Source of the DNA: Pseudomonas rubra
Lineage (GTDB): Bacteria; Pseudomonadota; Gammaproteobacteria; Pseudomonadales; Pseudomonadaceae
Direction of reading: 5' to 3'
Length of the DNA stretch: 64,000 nt
Assembly (NCBI RefSeq): GCF_028656935.1
Contig: NZ_JAMDGZ010000035.1
Location: 62,001-126,000 of the forward strand
Below the pieces are notes generated by a model that did not search any database, was not told where the DNA came from, and was given only the letters and a program-made list of their open reading frames with translations. This document shows positions 12,538 through 22,185 of the stretch, in pieces (positions within the stretch are counted from its first letter, which is position 1; each line of letters opens with the position of its first letter). Position numbers and translations under genes: made by a program.

Positions 12538-12891
12538 CTAACCGCTGTGCTCCATTGGGCGCCAGCCATGGCGCGACATATCCACACGATTATTGTGCAA
12601 GGTGACGCCTTCTGCCCGTAACCTCGCACGCTGTTCGTCGCCGGAGGGGGTTCCCAGGGCCAGGCTCAGGCGGCCTCCCGCACCCAGCACCCGGTGCCAG
12701 GGCAGTTGGGTATCGCCGGGTAGCTGGCTCAGGGTACGCCCGACCCAGCGCGCTGCGCGGCCAAGGCCGGCCAACTGGGCCAGCTCGCCATAGCTGATGA
12801 CCTTGCCTGCAGGGACTTGCCCGAGCACCAGATACAGTGCCATTCGTCGGGCTTCGCTGCTGGCGGTCGGATCGCCAGGCGTCCCGTTCAT
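12538..12891 (-). CDS. Alkyltransferase-like protein (ATL), MGMT family without the active-site Cys
   Basis: A 117-residue DNA-binding-domain-only relative of O6-alkylguanine-DNA alkyltransferase. The usual PCHRV active site reads PWHRVLGAGGRL: Trp replaces the acceptor Cys. The GKVISYGELAQLAGLGRAARWVG recognition helix with its Arg finger region is intact. ATLs with Trp (as in E. coli YbaZ) bind O6-alkylguanine and hand the lesion to nucleotide excision repair instead of reversing it. The ATG at 12891 is preferred over a TTG one codon earlier. It is divergent from the DUF481 gene. Confidence 0.93.
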   Translation of the reverse strand: MNGTPGDPTASSEARRMALYLVLGQVPAGKVISYGELAQLAGLGRAARWVGRTLSQLPGDTQLPWHRVLGAGGRLSLALGTPSGDEQRARLRAEGVTLHNNRVDMSRHGWRPMEHSG

Positions 12892-13043
12892 CAACGGATG
12901 CGCCCGTGTGGTGCGGGGAACGCCGGGTCAGGCCGGCAAATAAGAATTGAACTCATCGACATGGTTGCTGGTCAGTCCTTGCTCTGATGGCGGGTATCTG
13001 GATAATGCCCGACTTTTTCGCCAACCCGAGTCCGTTGCTGCTT

Positions 13044-14051
13044 ATGTTTTCTAGAGCCCTGCTGTGCGTTGCCCTCGCTGCTGCCTGTTCCCCAGCCCTT
13101 GCCGACACCGTATGGATGAAGAACGGTGACAAGCTCAGTGGCAAGATCAAGGTCTTCGATGGCGGCAAACTGTTGCTCGAAACATCCTACGGCGGCTCCA
13201 TTGCCCTGGACTGGAAGCAGGTGAAAACCCTGGAGAGCGATCAGGAACTGCTGGTCAAGCAGGACGCCTATACCGGTGAGAAAGCCAAGTCGCTGCAGGC
13301 GGCCGACAACGGCAAGGTCATCCTGGCCAATGGTGATGTGCCCAAAACCGTCGAGCTGGCCAGTATCCAGCAGATCATGAAGCCCAAGCCTGTGGTTGAA
13401 GACCTGTCGTGGAAGGGCAACGTCGACCTGGCGCTGGACTACAAGCGCGCCGAGACCGACAGCGACGACTACGACATCGACTTCAAGACTTCAGCGCGCC
13501 ATGGCCGCTGGCGGCACCAGGCCGAAGGCGAGTACAACCGCGAGAGCAAGGACGAGGTCACCACCACCAACAACTGGAGTGCCGAGTACGCGCTGGACCG
13601 GTTCATCACCGAGAAATGGTTCTGGCAGGGCCGCCTGGAGTTCAAGCGTGACCATGTCGAAGACCTGGCCCGCCAGCGCACCGTGGGTACCGGCCCGGGT
13701 TACCAGTTCTGGGATGACGAACTGGGCGCGTTCTCCCTCGGCTCCCTGGTCAACCGCACTGACTATGAATATGCCGACGGTGGCAAAGACAACTTCTACG
13801 CACTGGCCATGAAGTGGGACTACAACCGTTACCTGATTGGCAAGCGCGTCGAGTTCTTCACCAACGGCGAAGTTGGCAAGCCACTGGGCGGCGTCGCCGA
13901 GTATGCTCTGGATGCAGAGATGGGCCTGCGCTACAAGGTCACCGAATGGGCCTCGCTCAACCTCAAGGCCGAGAAAGACATCATCAGCGGCACCCGTGAC
14001 AGCGACCTGGACAAGACCCGCTATACCGCAGGTTTCGGCGTCGCCTGGTAA
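13044..14051 (+). CDS. DUF481 family outer-membrane beta-barrel protein
   Basis: A 335-residue exported protein. The N-terminus FSRALLCVALAAACSPALADT is a signal peptide with an ALA-D cleavage site. The next 100 residues (TVWMKNGDKLSGKIKVFDGGKLLLE) resemble an SH3-like or YMGG-type lead-in. The rest is a string of alternating hydrophobic/charged strands such as GNVDLALDYKRAETDSDDYD and FWQGRLEFKRDHVEDLARQR. It ends in a terminal aromatic residue (YTAGFGVAW), the usual outer-membrane barrel signature. Start could instead be the ATG at 13005; neither has a strong Shine-Dalgarno. DUF481 proteins are often described as salt-stress-induced YdiY relatives; the function is unknown. Confidence 0.88.
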   Translation: MFSRALLCVALAAACSPALADTVWMKNGDKLSGKIKVFDGGKLLLETSYGGSIALDWKQVKTLESDQELLVKQDAYTGEKAKSLQAADNGKVILANGDVPKTVELASIQQIMKPKPVVEDLSWKGNVDLALDYKRAETDSDDYDIDFKTSARHGRWRHQAEGEYNRESKDEVTTTNNWSAEYALDRFITEKWFWQGRLEFKRDHVEDLARQRTVGTGPGYQFWDDELGAFSLGSLVNRTDYEYADGGKDNFYALAMKWDYNRYLIGKRVEFFTNGEVGKPLGGVAEYALDAEMGLRYKVTEWASLNLKAEKDIISGTRDSDLDKTRYTAGFGVAW

Positions 14052-14071
14052 GCGCGCTGGCAACCCCGGGC

Positions 14072-14144
14072 GATAATGATTATTTTGTCGGTTAACTGAC
14101 CTGGTCGAGTGCTTGCACATACGGCCAGCATTACGATGATTATC
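14072..14144. promoter_or_regulatory. Two Fur-box-like sites upstream of the HugZ gene
   Basis: GATAATGATTATTTT at 14072-14086 matches the first nine bases of the Fur consensus GATAATGATAATCATTATC exactly. A second ATGATTATC lies at 14136-14144, close to the start codon at 14162. Placement before a haem-utilisation-type gene fits iron repression. Binding is inferred. Confidence 0.5.
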
Positions 14145-14161
14145 GAGCGGGGAGTCATACA

Positions 14162-14890
14162 GTGAGCGCTAAAGCCGCAACACAGGCACGGGAGCTGCTG
14201 CTCAAGGAATACCGTGGGGTGCTGTCGACCCATTCCAAGTCGATGCCGGGCTTTCCCTTCGGCTCGGTGGTGCCCTACTGCCTGGACGCGGAGGGCAACC
14301 CGATGATCCTTATCAGCCGTATTGCCCAGCATACCCACAACTTGCAAAAAGACCCCAAGTGCTCTTTGCTGGTAGGCGAGCGTGACGCCGAAGATGTCCA
14401 GGCCGTGGGCCGCCTGACGGTACTGGCCGAGGCACACAAACTGGTCGATCCTGAAGCGGTGGACGCTGCGGCAGAACGTTACTATCGCTACTTTCCCGAT
14501 TCGGCCAACTATCATAAAGCCCACGATTTTGACTTCTGGGTGCTCAAACCGGTACGCCATCGCTACATTGGCGGTTTCGGCGCGATCCACTGGATCGATC
14601 ACCTGAACCTGGCCAACCCCTTTGCCGGCAAGGCCGAGCTGAGCATGATCGAACACATGAACAGCGATCATGCCAACGCCATTGAACATTACGTCCAGCT
14701 CAGTGGCTTGCCACAGGGGGCGGCGCAGATGGTCGGTATCGACAGCGAGGGCATGCACCTGCGCATTGGCCAGGGGCTGTACTGGTTGCCCTTCGCGGCG
14801 CCTTGCAATACGCCGATACAAGTGCGCGAAGCCCTGGTTTTTCTGGCTCGCGCCGATCAATGGCCGGCGCGTGAAACTACCGAGGCTTGA
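14162..14890 (+). CDS. HugZ-family haem utilisation protein (pyridoxamine-5'-phosphate-oxidase fold)
   Basis: A 242-residue cytosolic protein with an N-terminal split-barrel domain (about 10-150: GVLSTHSKSMPGFPFGSVVPY, ILISRIAQHTHNLQKDPKCSLL). The C-terminal DUF2470-like domain (about 160-240) contains MIEHMNSDHANAIEHY, which provides a His-rich putative haem-binding surface. Helicobacter HugZ degrades haem to release iron with this architecture. Start is GTG with a GGGGAG Shine-Dalgarno. Fur-like sites precede it. Activity as a haem oxygenase is family inference; some members lack it. Confidence 0.85.
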   Translation: MSAKAATQARELLLKEYRGVLSTHSKSMPGFPFGSVVPYCLDAEGNPMILISRIAQHTHNLQKDPKCSLLVGERDAEDVQAVGRLTVLAEAHKLVDPEAVDAAAERYYRYFPDSANYHKAHDFDFWVLKPVRHRYIGGFGAIHWIDHLNLANPFAGKAELSMIEHMNSDHANAIEHYVQLSGLPQGAAQMVGIDSEGMHLRIGQGLYWLPFAAPCNTPIQVREALVFLARADQWPARETTEA

Positions 14891-14954
14891 AATGGCGATG
14901 GACCGCATCCATTAAAGGTCTACTGCAAGGACATCTTGCGCAGAGGAACCGTTG

Positions 14955-15458
14955 ATGCGTGCTTTTCTATTGCTGTTTCTGATTTTTCCGGTGCTGGAGT
15001 TGTATGTGTTTTTCAAGGTCAGCACCGCGATCGGCTTTTTCCCGGCGCTGCTGCTGATCATTGCCGGCTCCGCCCTGGGTGTGCTGGTGGTGCGGGTGGC
15101 AGGTCTTGCCACCGCCCTGCGTGCCCGCGAGAGCTTGCAGCGTGGCGAGTTGCCTGCCGAAGACATGTTCCACGGCCTGATGCTGGCACTCGGTGGCGGT
15201 TTGCTGCTGTTGCCGGGCTTTATCAGCGATGTGCTTGGCCTGGTGTGCCTGCTACCATTCACGCGTCGCCTGCTCGGGCGCAAGATGCGCGAGCGCGCCG
15301 AAGCCCAGGCCATGCACCAGCGTGCCTTTGGTGACGAGCCGTTCATGACGCGCCCCGGCCCAACAGGTCGTGGCCACCAGCCAACGGTGATTGAAGGCGA
15401 GGTGGTGGGCCGTGACGACCCCGATCAGCCCAACCTGCGGGGCCCGCGAGATCTGTAA
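14955..15458 (+). CDS. FxsA family membrane protein
   Basis: A 167-residue inner-membrane protein. The N-terminal part (about 1-105) has the FxsA pattern: FLIFPVLELYVFFKV, LLIIAGSALGVLVVRVAG, RGELPAEDMFHGLMLALGGGLLLLPGFISDVLGL. A charged cytosolic tail follows. E. coli FxsA suppresses F-plasmid exclusion of phage T7 when overexpressed; its normal role is unknown. I use the ATG at 14955, with AGAGGA about 8 bases upstream; a TTG one codon earlier is less likely. Adjacent groESL is probably a separate unit because it has its own heat-shock promoter. Confidence 0.92.
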   Translation: MRAFLLLFLIFPVLELYVFFKVSTAIGFFPALLLIIAGSALGVLVVRVAGLATALRARESLQRGELPAEDMFHGLMLALGGGLLLLPGFISDVLGLVCLLPFTRRLLGRKMRERAEAQAMHQRAFGDEPFMTRPGPTGRGHQPTVIEGEVVGRDDPDQPNLRGPRDL

Positions 15459-15543
15459 CAGATACCTGTGGTTTGCCAGCGGTCCCTTGTGGGGCCGTTT
15501 TGCATTGCGCAGGGGCGATCGCTAAAAATTTTCGTCTGCAAGC

Positions 15544-15571
15544 CTTGTAATTGCCCTTGGCGACCTCATGT
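15544..15571 (+). promoter_or_regulatory. Predicted sigma32 (heat-shock) promoter of groESL
   Basis: CTTGTAA at 15544-15550 and CCTCATGT at 15564-15571, separated by 13 bases, match the sigma32 consensus CTTGAAA / CCCCATNT at 6 of 7 and 7 of 8 positions. It lies 145 bases upstream of groES. A vegetative promoter may overlap, as reported for groESL in other pseudomonads, but I cannot place it with confidence. Confidence 0.7.
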
Positions 15572-15715
15572 ATGGGTCACCGCAAGGTTTCTGGTGATTT
15601 GCACCAGACATTACATGTGTGGTCCGCACCGCGGGCTACGAGCGGCCAAGCCGCATGCATCAACCCGCCGGTGTCGATACCGGCCGATGAAAACCACAAT
15701 TAGGAGAGATCGACA

Positions 15716-16009
15716 ATGAAGCTTCGTCCTCTGCATGACCGCGTCGTTATCCGTCGCAGCGAAGAAGAGAAGAAAACCGCTGGCGGTATCGTTCTGCCAG
15801 GTTCGGCTGCCGAAAAAGCCAACAGCGGTGAAGTCCTTGCTGTAGGTACCGGCCGCATCCTGGACAACGGTGAAGTGCGTGCGCTGGCCGTGAAAGTGGG
15901 TGACAAGGTGGTTTTCGGCCCTTACTCGGGCAGCAACACTGTGAAAGTTGACGGCGAAGACCTGCTGGTGATGGCTGAGAACGAGATTCTCGCTGTCATC
16001 GAAGGCTGA
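15716..16009 (+). CDS. groES: Co-chaperonin GroES
   Basis: The 97-residue lid of the GroEL chamber. [31 protein letters not shown] contains the signature and the mobile loop (KTAGGIVL), and [19 protein letters not shown] is typical. AGGAG at 15702-15706 gives an ideal ribosome site. It is followed by groEL after 47 bases with no terminator, so the two are one operon. Confidence 0.99.
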   Translation: MKLRPLHDRVVIRRSEEEKKTAGGIVLPGSAAEKANSGEVLAVGTGRILDNGEVRALAVKVGDKVVFGPYSGSNTVKVDGEDLLVMAENEILAVIEG

Positions 16010-16050
16010 TTCCGCTGGTTTCCCGTTACTCCAAAGTATTCAAGGATTAA

Positions 16051-17706
<1,656 letters not shown>

Positions 17707-17728
17707 GTCAGCCTTACCCGTTCGCTAA

Positions 17729-17758
17729 AGAGCCCCGCCTTGTGCGGGGCTTTTTTTT
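17729..17758 (+). terminator. Rho-independent terminator of groESL
   Basis: Perfect 8-base stem AGCCCCGC / GCGGGGCT with a 5-base loop followed by eight T residues, 25 bases after the groEL stop. Confidence 0.93.
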
Positions 17759-17769
17759 ATGCCTGATTT

Positions 17770-18498
17770 TTACACCGTAGGAGCCAGTGCATTCTGCTTC
17801 AGTTCAACAGGCCGGCGGTACAGCACCCAGTAGTAACAACCCAGGCTGATCAGCCAGCAAAACACTGCGGTCCAGACGTTGTGCGAAAAAAAATGCGCGC
17901 CCTGCAGCATGCGCCCGATCGAAAACAGCGTGCCCAGGCCAAATGCGATCAGCAATGCCGCCCGTGCCAGTCGTGGACGACGGTCACGCAGGACAAAGAA
18001 CAGCGCAAATAAGGTGAACCCCGTGGCAGCGTGACCACCTGGCCAGCAGCGACCGGGCTTGTCGGTTGGCGGACGCGGGCTGAGCAACTCGCTGTAGGTT
18101 TGCTTGCCACCGAACTCGCTCAGGCTCCACGGGCATTGCACCGCCGTCACCGCCTTGACCGGTGTGACAAAGCCGGTCGACAGCCCCATGGCCAGGACCA
18201 GGCAACCCAGTTCGCGGCGCCAGCTGAACAGCCGTGGCCAGAAAAAACTGGCGATGAAGGCGACGATAGCTGCCACCCCCATGGCGATCACCACCTGTTT
18301 GGCCCGATCATGCAGGATATCTTCAAGAAAGTAGCTGTGACGGCCAATGAACTCTCCGGCCACCGGGTCGAACGCCAGCTTGGCCAGGTCCATGTCCAGT
18401 GAGGTCAGCTCCAGCAGAATCAAGATCAGCGCAGTGATGGTCGGGATGCCAAGGGCAATCCACATGTTGAGCGGGCGGGAAGGGGCACGTAGGAGCAT
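17770..18498 (-). CDS. PAP2-superfamily membrane phosphatase
   Basis: A 242-residue polytopic inner-membrane protein. It carries PAP2-like motifs: RCWPGGHAATGF for motif 2 (PSGH in the classical form) and GRMLQGAHFFSHNVW for motif 3 (SRx5Hx3D), where the last acidic residue is replaced by His. Such proteins dephosphorylate lipid substrates such as undecaprenyl pyrophosphate, phosphatidylglycerol phosphate or lipid A. Start at 18498 (MLLRAPSRPLNM) is preferred; the frame upstream of it has no membrane or family character. It is divergent from colR with a perfect ColR-box-like site in between, so ColR control is likely. Adjacent genes modify the envelope. Confidence 0.85.
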   Translation of the reverse strand: MLLRAPSRPLNMWIALGIPTITALILILLELTSLDMDLAKLAFDPVAGEFIGRHSYFLEDILHDRAKQVVIAMGVAAIVAFIASFFWPRLFSWRRELGCLVLAMGLSTGFVTPVKAVTAVQCPWSLSEFGGKQTYSELLSPRPPTDKPGRCWPGGHAATGFTLFALFFVLRDRRPRLARAALLIAFGLGTLFSIGRMLQGAHFFSHNVWTAVFCWLISLGCYYWVLYRRPVELKQNALAPTV

Positions 18499-18568
18499 GT
18501 CAGGTCCAGGCAGGTCAGTTCGACCGGTGATTCTCTGGGCTTCGCCATCGCTTGTGCGTGAAGTCTGA

Positions 18569-18584
18569 GTGAAAAAAACGTTAA
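18569..18584 (-). promoter_or_regulatory. ColR-box candidate upstream of the PAP2 gene
   Basis: Read on the minus strand, TTAACGTTTTTTTCAC fits at all 16 positions the ColR-binding consensus I recall from P. putida, (T/C)(T/C)NA(C/G)NN(T/C)TTTTTCAC. It lies 71 bases upstream of the PAP2 start and 95 bases before colR. The consensus is from memory and should be checked. Confidence 0.6.
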
Positions 18585-18678
18585 CCTTCAATAAAGTCGC
18601 CGCGCCCTAGCCGAGCGTGGCTGATGGCCTTAAGCTGCGCCTGCCAAGCGGGCAAAAACGCCGGACAGGAGACACTCC

Positions 18679-19362
18679 ATGCGAATTCTTTTGGTTGAAG
18701 ACAACCGCGATATCCTTGCCAACCTGGCTGACTACCTGGGCCTCAAGGGTTACACCGTCGATTGCGCACAGGATGGCCTGTCCGGCCTGCATCTGGCCGC
18801 CACCGAGCACTATGACCTGATCGTGCTCGATATCATGCTCCCAGGCATTGACGGTTACACCCTGTGCAAGCGCCTGCGCGAAGATGCCCGGCGCGACACC
18901 CCGGTGATCATGCTCACCGCCCGGGACCAGTTGGATGACCGTCTGCAGGGCTTTCGCTCCGGTGCTGACGACTATCTGCTCAAGCCGTTTGCACTGTCGG
19001 AGCTGGCTGCGCGTATCGAGGCGGTACTGCGCAGAGCCCAAGGCGGGGGCCGGCGTACCCTGCAGATCAGCGACCTGATCTACGACCTGGACACCCTGGA
19101 GGTGACCCGCGAAGGCAAGTTGCTCAAGCTCAACCCGGTTGGCCTCAAACTGCTGGCGGTGCTGATGCAGAAGAGCCCACATGTGCTGCGTCGCGAAGTG
19201 CTCGAAGAGGCCCTGTGGGGAGATGATTGTCCCGACAGCGACAGCCTGCGCAGTCATGTTCATCAATTGCGCCAGGTGATCGACAAACCGTTTGAAAAGC
19301 CCTTGCTGCACACCGTCCACGGCGTCGGCTATCGCCTGGCCGAGGGCCGTGATGGAGTTTAA
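18679..19362 (+). CDS. colR: Two-component response regulator ColR
   Basis: A 227-residue OmpR/PhoB-type regulator. The receiver domain (about 1-115) has the acidic pair in VEDN, the phospho-accepting Asp in LIVLDIMLPGIDGY, MLTAR and the Lys in LLKPFAL. The winged-helix domain (about 125-222) ends VHGVGYRLAEG. In pseudomonads ColR with ColS protects membrane integrity against metals (Zn, Fe, Mn), phenol and polymyxin. Assignment rests on overall sequence and on the colS-warA-warB neighbourhood. Its stop overlaps the colS start by 11 bases. Confidence 0.92.
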   Translation: MRILLVEDNRDILANLADYLGLKGYTVDCAQDGLSGLHLAATEHYDLIVLDIMLPGIDGYTLCKRLREDARRDTPVIMLTARDQLDDRLQGFRSGADDYLLKPFALSELAARIEAVLRRAQGGGRRTLQISDLIYDLDTLEVTREGKLLKLNPVGLKLLAVLMQKSPHVLRREVLEEALWGDDCPDSDSLRSHVHQLRQVIDKPFEKPLLHTVHGVGYRLAEGRDGV

Positions 19363-20650
19363 GCAGAGCCTTGCCCAGCGGATCATTATTGCCTTTGCCT
19401 TGATGAGCGCGCTGGTGGCCGGAGCGTTCGCCTTCGGCATCGTCGCCACGGTACACCTGGTTGAAGAGCGGCTGATTTCCGCCGTGCTGGGCGGTGATCT
19501 GCAGCGTTTGCTGCGCATGGACAGCGTCGGCGACTGGAGCCATCGCCCGCGGCCGGACCAATTGTTCTATTTCAGCGGCGGGCGCGACGAATTCGAATTG
19601 CCCAAAGACTTGCGCCATCTTGATCGCGGTTTTCATGAAGTGTTTCGTGAAGACCTGTCTTATCACGCGATGGTCGAGATCGTTGATGGCCGGCGTTACG
19701 TGTTGCTCCAGGACCAGAGTGATTTCGAAGAGCGTGAGCGGGTGCTGTTTGCGGTTGTGGTAGTCGGCTTCGTCCTGAGCCTGGCGCTGGCTGTGTTTCT
19801 GGGTTGGGTTCTGGCGCGACGGGTAATGGCACCGGTTGTTCGCTTGGCTCGCCAGGTCCGTCACCGTGATCAATTGCTTGGCCTGGCGCCACCACTGGCG
19901 CCGGATTATGCGGAGGACGAAGTGGGTCAGTTGGCGGTAGCCTTCGACGACACCCTCGGTCGTTTGCGCGATGCCCTGACCCGAGAACGGCTGTTTACCA
20001 GTGATGTCAGCCATGAGCTGCGTACCCCGCTGATGGTACTGGCCAGCTCCTGTGAGCTGTTGCTGGTCAACCCGAACATCGAGCCCCGGGTGCGCTCGCA
20101 GGTCGAGCGCATTGCCCGGGCTACCGAAGAGATGCAGGAACTGGTGAAAACCTTCCTGATGCTTGCCCGCGCCCAACGCGATGAAGGCGCTGTCGCCTCG
20201 CAAGCGAGCATGAAGGAAGTGGCGGACGACCTGATTGGCGTCTGGCGTGACACCATCGAGCAGAAAGGCCTGACCTTGATGTACGACGCCAACGCCGCCC
20301 CCTCGATGTTGTACAACGCCACCTTTCTCCAGGCGGTCATGGGCAACCTGTTGCGCAACGCTGCACATTACACCGATCGGGGCTTCATACGCTTGACGCT
20401 GGAACCTGCGGGCTTTCTGGTCGAGGACAGTGGTGTAGGGATTCCTGAAGAGCAGCGTGAAGCGATGTTCAGACCGTTCGTACGCGGTGATGAGAGGCGC
20501 GGCGAAGGCCTGGGCCTGGGCTTGTCACTGGTCCAGCGGATTTGCGATGACCAGGGCTGGACCGTCAGCCTAACGGCCATGGTGCCCCACGGGTGCCGTT
20601 TTTATGTGGATCTGAGCCTGGCCCCCGAGCACAGGCCAGAGGGGCAATAG
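19352..20650 (+). CDS. colS: Sensor histidine kinase ColS
   Basis: A 432-residue membrane kinase. Helices at about 10-32 and 130-155 flank a periplasmic domain of roughly 95 residues. The metal-sensing residues I recall for P. putida ColS are present at the same positions: His35, Glu38, His95, His105 and the ExxE pair Glu126/Glu129 (FEERE). HAMP follows; the H-box reads TSDVSHELRTPLMVLAS, then NLLRNAAHYTDR (N), VEDSGVGIP (G1) and GLGLGLSLVQR (G2). The ATG at 19352 lies inside the colR end, implying translational coupling. The kinase phosphorylates ColR in response to excess Zn2+ or Fe3+ in the known system. Confidence 0.92.
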   Translation: MEFKQSLAQRIIIAFALMSALVAGAFAFGIVATVHLVEERLISAVLGGDLQRLLRMDSVGDWSHRPRPDQLFYFSGGRDEFELPKDLRHLDRGFHEVFREDLSYHAMVEIVDGRRYVLLQDQSDFEERERVLFAVVVVGFVLSLALAVFLGWVLARRVMAPVVRLARQVRHRDQLLGLAPPLAPDYAEDEVGQLAVAFDDTLGRLRDALTRERLFTSDVSHELRTPLMVLASSCELLLVNPNIEPRVRSQVERIARATEEMQELVKTFLMLARAQRDEGAVASQASMKEVADDLIGVWRDTIEQKGLTLMYDANAAPSMLYNATFLQAVMGNLLRNAAHYTDRGFIRLTLEPAGFLVEDSGVGIPEEQREAMFRPFVRGDERRGEGLGLGLSLVQRICDDQGWTVSLTAMVPHGCRFYVDLSLAPEHRPEGQ

Positions 20651-20704
20651 GGTGATCGTCCAGCTGTAAATTTCTGTAATTAATTGAAACCTTTGTCACG
20701 GCAA

Positions 20705-20720
20705 TTAACAAATTTTTCAC
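20705..20720 (+). promoter_or_regulatory. ColR-box candidate upstream of warA
   Basis: TTAACAAATTTTTCAC matches 15 of 16 positions of the remembered ColR consensus (one A where T/C is expected). It lies 67 bases before the warA start, in a conspicuously AT-rich 136-base gap after colS. It suggests that warAB can be transcribed separately from colRS under ColR. Confidence 0.5.
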
Positions 20721-20786
20721 ACCGGCATGACCTGACGCCAACGCTTGCCTACCTAAGGTGGGCGCATTGGAGTCAGGAGATGCACC

Positions 20787-21467
20787 ATGCGTAGTCCCAT
20801 CAAACTCGAGTTTTCGGAAAAGTACGACCAACAGCACGCCCAAGAGTATTTCCTCAAGCATCATGATGGTATGGCGCGCAGGATGTCCCATCAGCGTGAC
20901 GAGCAGTTGGCCCGTCGCGCCCTGGCTCTGGCGGGTGAACCCGGGCTGGTCCTTGACCTGCCGTGTGGCGCCGGGCGCTTCTGGCCATTGCTGGCGGAAA
21001 AGCCCAACCGGGTGATCATCGGTGCCGACAACTCCGAAGCCATGCTCGAGACCGCACGGGCCTCGCAACCGGCGCATGTGGTGGAACGGGTACGTACTTT
21101 GCAGACATCTGCGTTCGCCATCGATTTACCGGATAACGCGGTCGACAGTATTTTCTGCATGCGGCTGATGCACCACATCGGCGAAGCAGCCCACCGAAAA
21201 ACATTACTTTCTGAATTTCAACGGGTTACCCGCGACAGCGTGATTGTTTCGCTGTGGGTGGACGGCAATTTCAAAGCCTGGCGACGCAAAAAACTCGAGC
21301 AACAGCGTTCCGCGAAAAATGGGGAGGGCAGTTACCAGAATCGCTTTGTGTTACCAGTTGCTACGGTTGAAGAGGAATTTGAGGCCGCAGGTTTCCGCAT
21401 TCAGGAACGATTGGATTTCCTGCCGTTCTATGCCATGTGGCGAGTCTATCTATTGCGTAAGGGGTAA
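20787..21467 (+). CDS. warA: SAM-dependent methyltransferase, WarA-like
   Basis: A 226-residue class I methyltransferase. PGLVLDLPCGAGRFWPLLAE is the SAM-binding motif I, IIGADNSEAML motif II, and AVDSIFCMRLMHHIG motif IV. In P. aeruginosa the equivalent gene beside colRS is WarA, reported to influence LPS O-antigen chain-length modality together with the kinase WarB. The gene lies between colS and the kinase gene on the same strand, 7 bases ahead of the latter. The substrate is not evident from sequence. Confidence 0.82.
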   Translation: MRSPIKLEFSEKYDQQHAQEYFLKHHDGMARRMSHQRDEQLARRALALAGEPGLVLDLPCGAGRFWPLLAEKPNRVIIGADNSEAMLETARASQPAHVVERVRTLQTSAFAIDLPDNAVDSIFCMRLMHHIGEAAHRKTLLSEFQRVTRDSVIVSLWVDGNFKAWRRKKLEQQRSAKNGEGSYQNRFVLPVATVEEEFEAAGFRIQERLDFLPFYAMWRVYLLRKG

Positions 21468-21474
21468 GCGGGGC

Positions 21475-22185
21475 ATGGGGTTCGAGCGCACAGCAGCAAC
21501 GACGAACAAGGATCAGTTCGATCATTTTTGGCAGCAGCAGGGCGAATGGGTGGAAGAGCCCAACCAGCGCCGCGGCGGCGAGAGTGGTGTACAGCGGCTG
21601 AGCGACGACACTGGCCATACGTTTTATGCCAAGCGCCAGATAGGCCACATCTATCGCAGCCTGTTGCATCCCTTCGGCCGCCCTACCGTGCTGCGCGAAT
21701 ACGATGCCCTGAACAGTTTCGAGCAGCTTGGGGTGCGGGTGCCGCATATTGTCTATTGCGGTGTCGAGCGCGACGCCGAGCACCAGTGGCGGGCATTGCT
21801 GGTCAGCGAGGCACTGGAGGGGTTCGAGGATATCGACAGCTGGTTCGCCGATGGCGCTCGTGAGCGCTATCACCCGGCGCTGCTTGAGCGAGTGCTGCAG
21901 GACCTGGCCGGCAACCTGGCGCGCATGCACCGTGGTCATTGGCAGCACGGTTGTTTGTATGGCAAGCATGTATTCGTCAAAGTCATTGGCGAAGGCGCCC
22001 AAGCCCGTGCTGAAGTGGCGCTACTGGACCTGGAAAAGTGCCGCCGGCGTATCAGTTGCCAGCGCGCTGCCGCCAATGACCTTAAACAATTGCGCCGCCA
22101 CTCGTCTTTCAACGACGCAGAGTGGCAAAAACTGCTCTATTTTTACCAAAAGGCGTTTGGCAGCCCTGTCAAAGGTTTAGAGTAA
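21475..22185 (+). CDS. warB: Lipopolysaccharide kinase, InaA/WapQ family (WarB-like)
   Basis: A 236-residue Kdo/WaaP-type kinase that phosphorylates sugar residues in the LPS core or a related substrate. It carries GHTFYAKRQIGHIYRSLLHPFGRPT near the N-terminus (ATP-binding Lys region), LARMHRGHWQHGCLYGKHVFVK (HGxxxxKH catalytic loop, where the first His/Gly positions replace the usual HGD) and EVALLDLEKCRRR (metal-binding Asp of LLDLEK). Start at ATG 21475. The stop TAA overlaps the next ATG (TAATG), so the small downstream protein is coupled to it. Confidence 0.85.
   Translation: MGFERTAATTNKDQFDHFWQQQGEWVEEPNQRRGGESGVQRLSDDTGHTFYAKRQIGHIYRSLLHPFGRPTVLREYDALNSFEQLGVRVPHIVYCGVERDAEHQWRALLVSEALEGFEDIDSWFADGARERYHPALLERVLQDLAGNLARMHRGHWQHGCLYGKHVFVKVIGEGAQARAEVALLDLEKCRRRISCQRAAANDLKQLRRHSSFNDAEWQKLLYFYQKAFGSPVKGLE

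Noticed and set aside
15459-15715. Possible small gene between FxsA and groES
   Set aside because: The frame spans the heat-shock promoter, has no ribosome site and is Cys/Arg-rich without family similarity.
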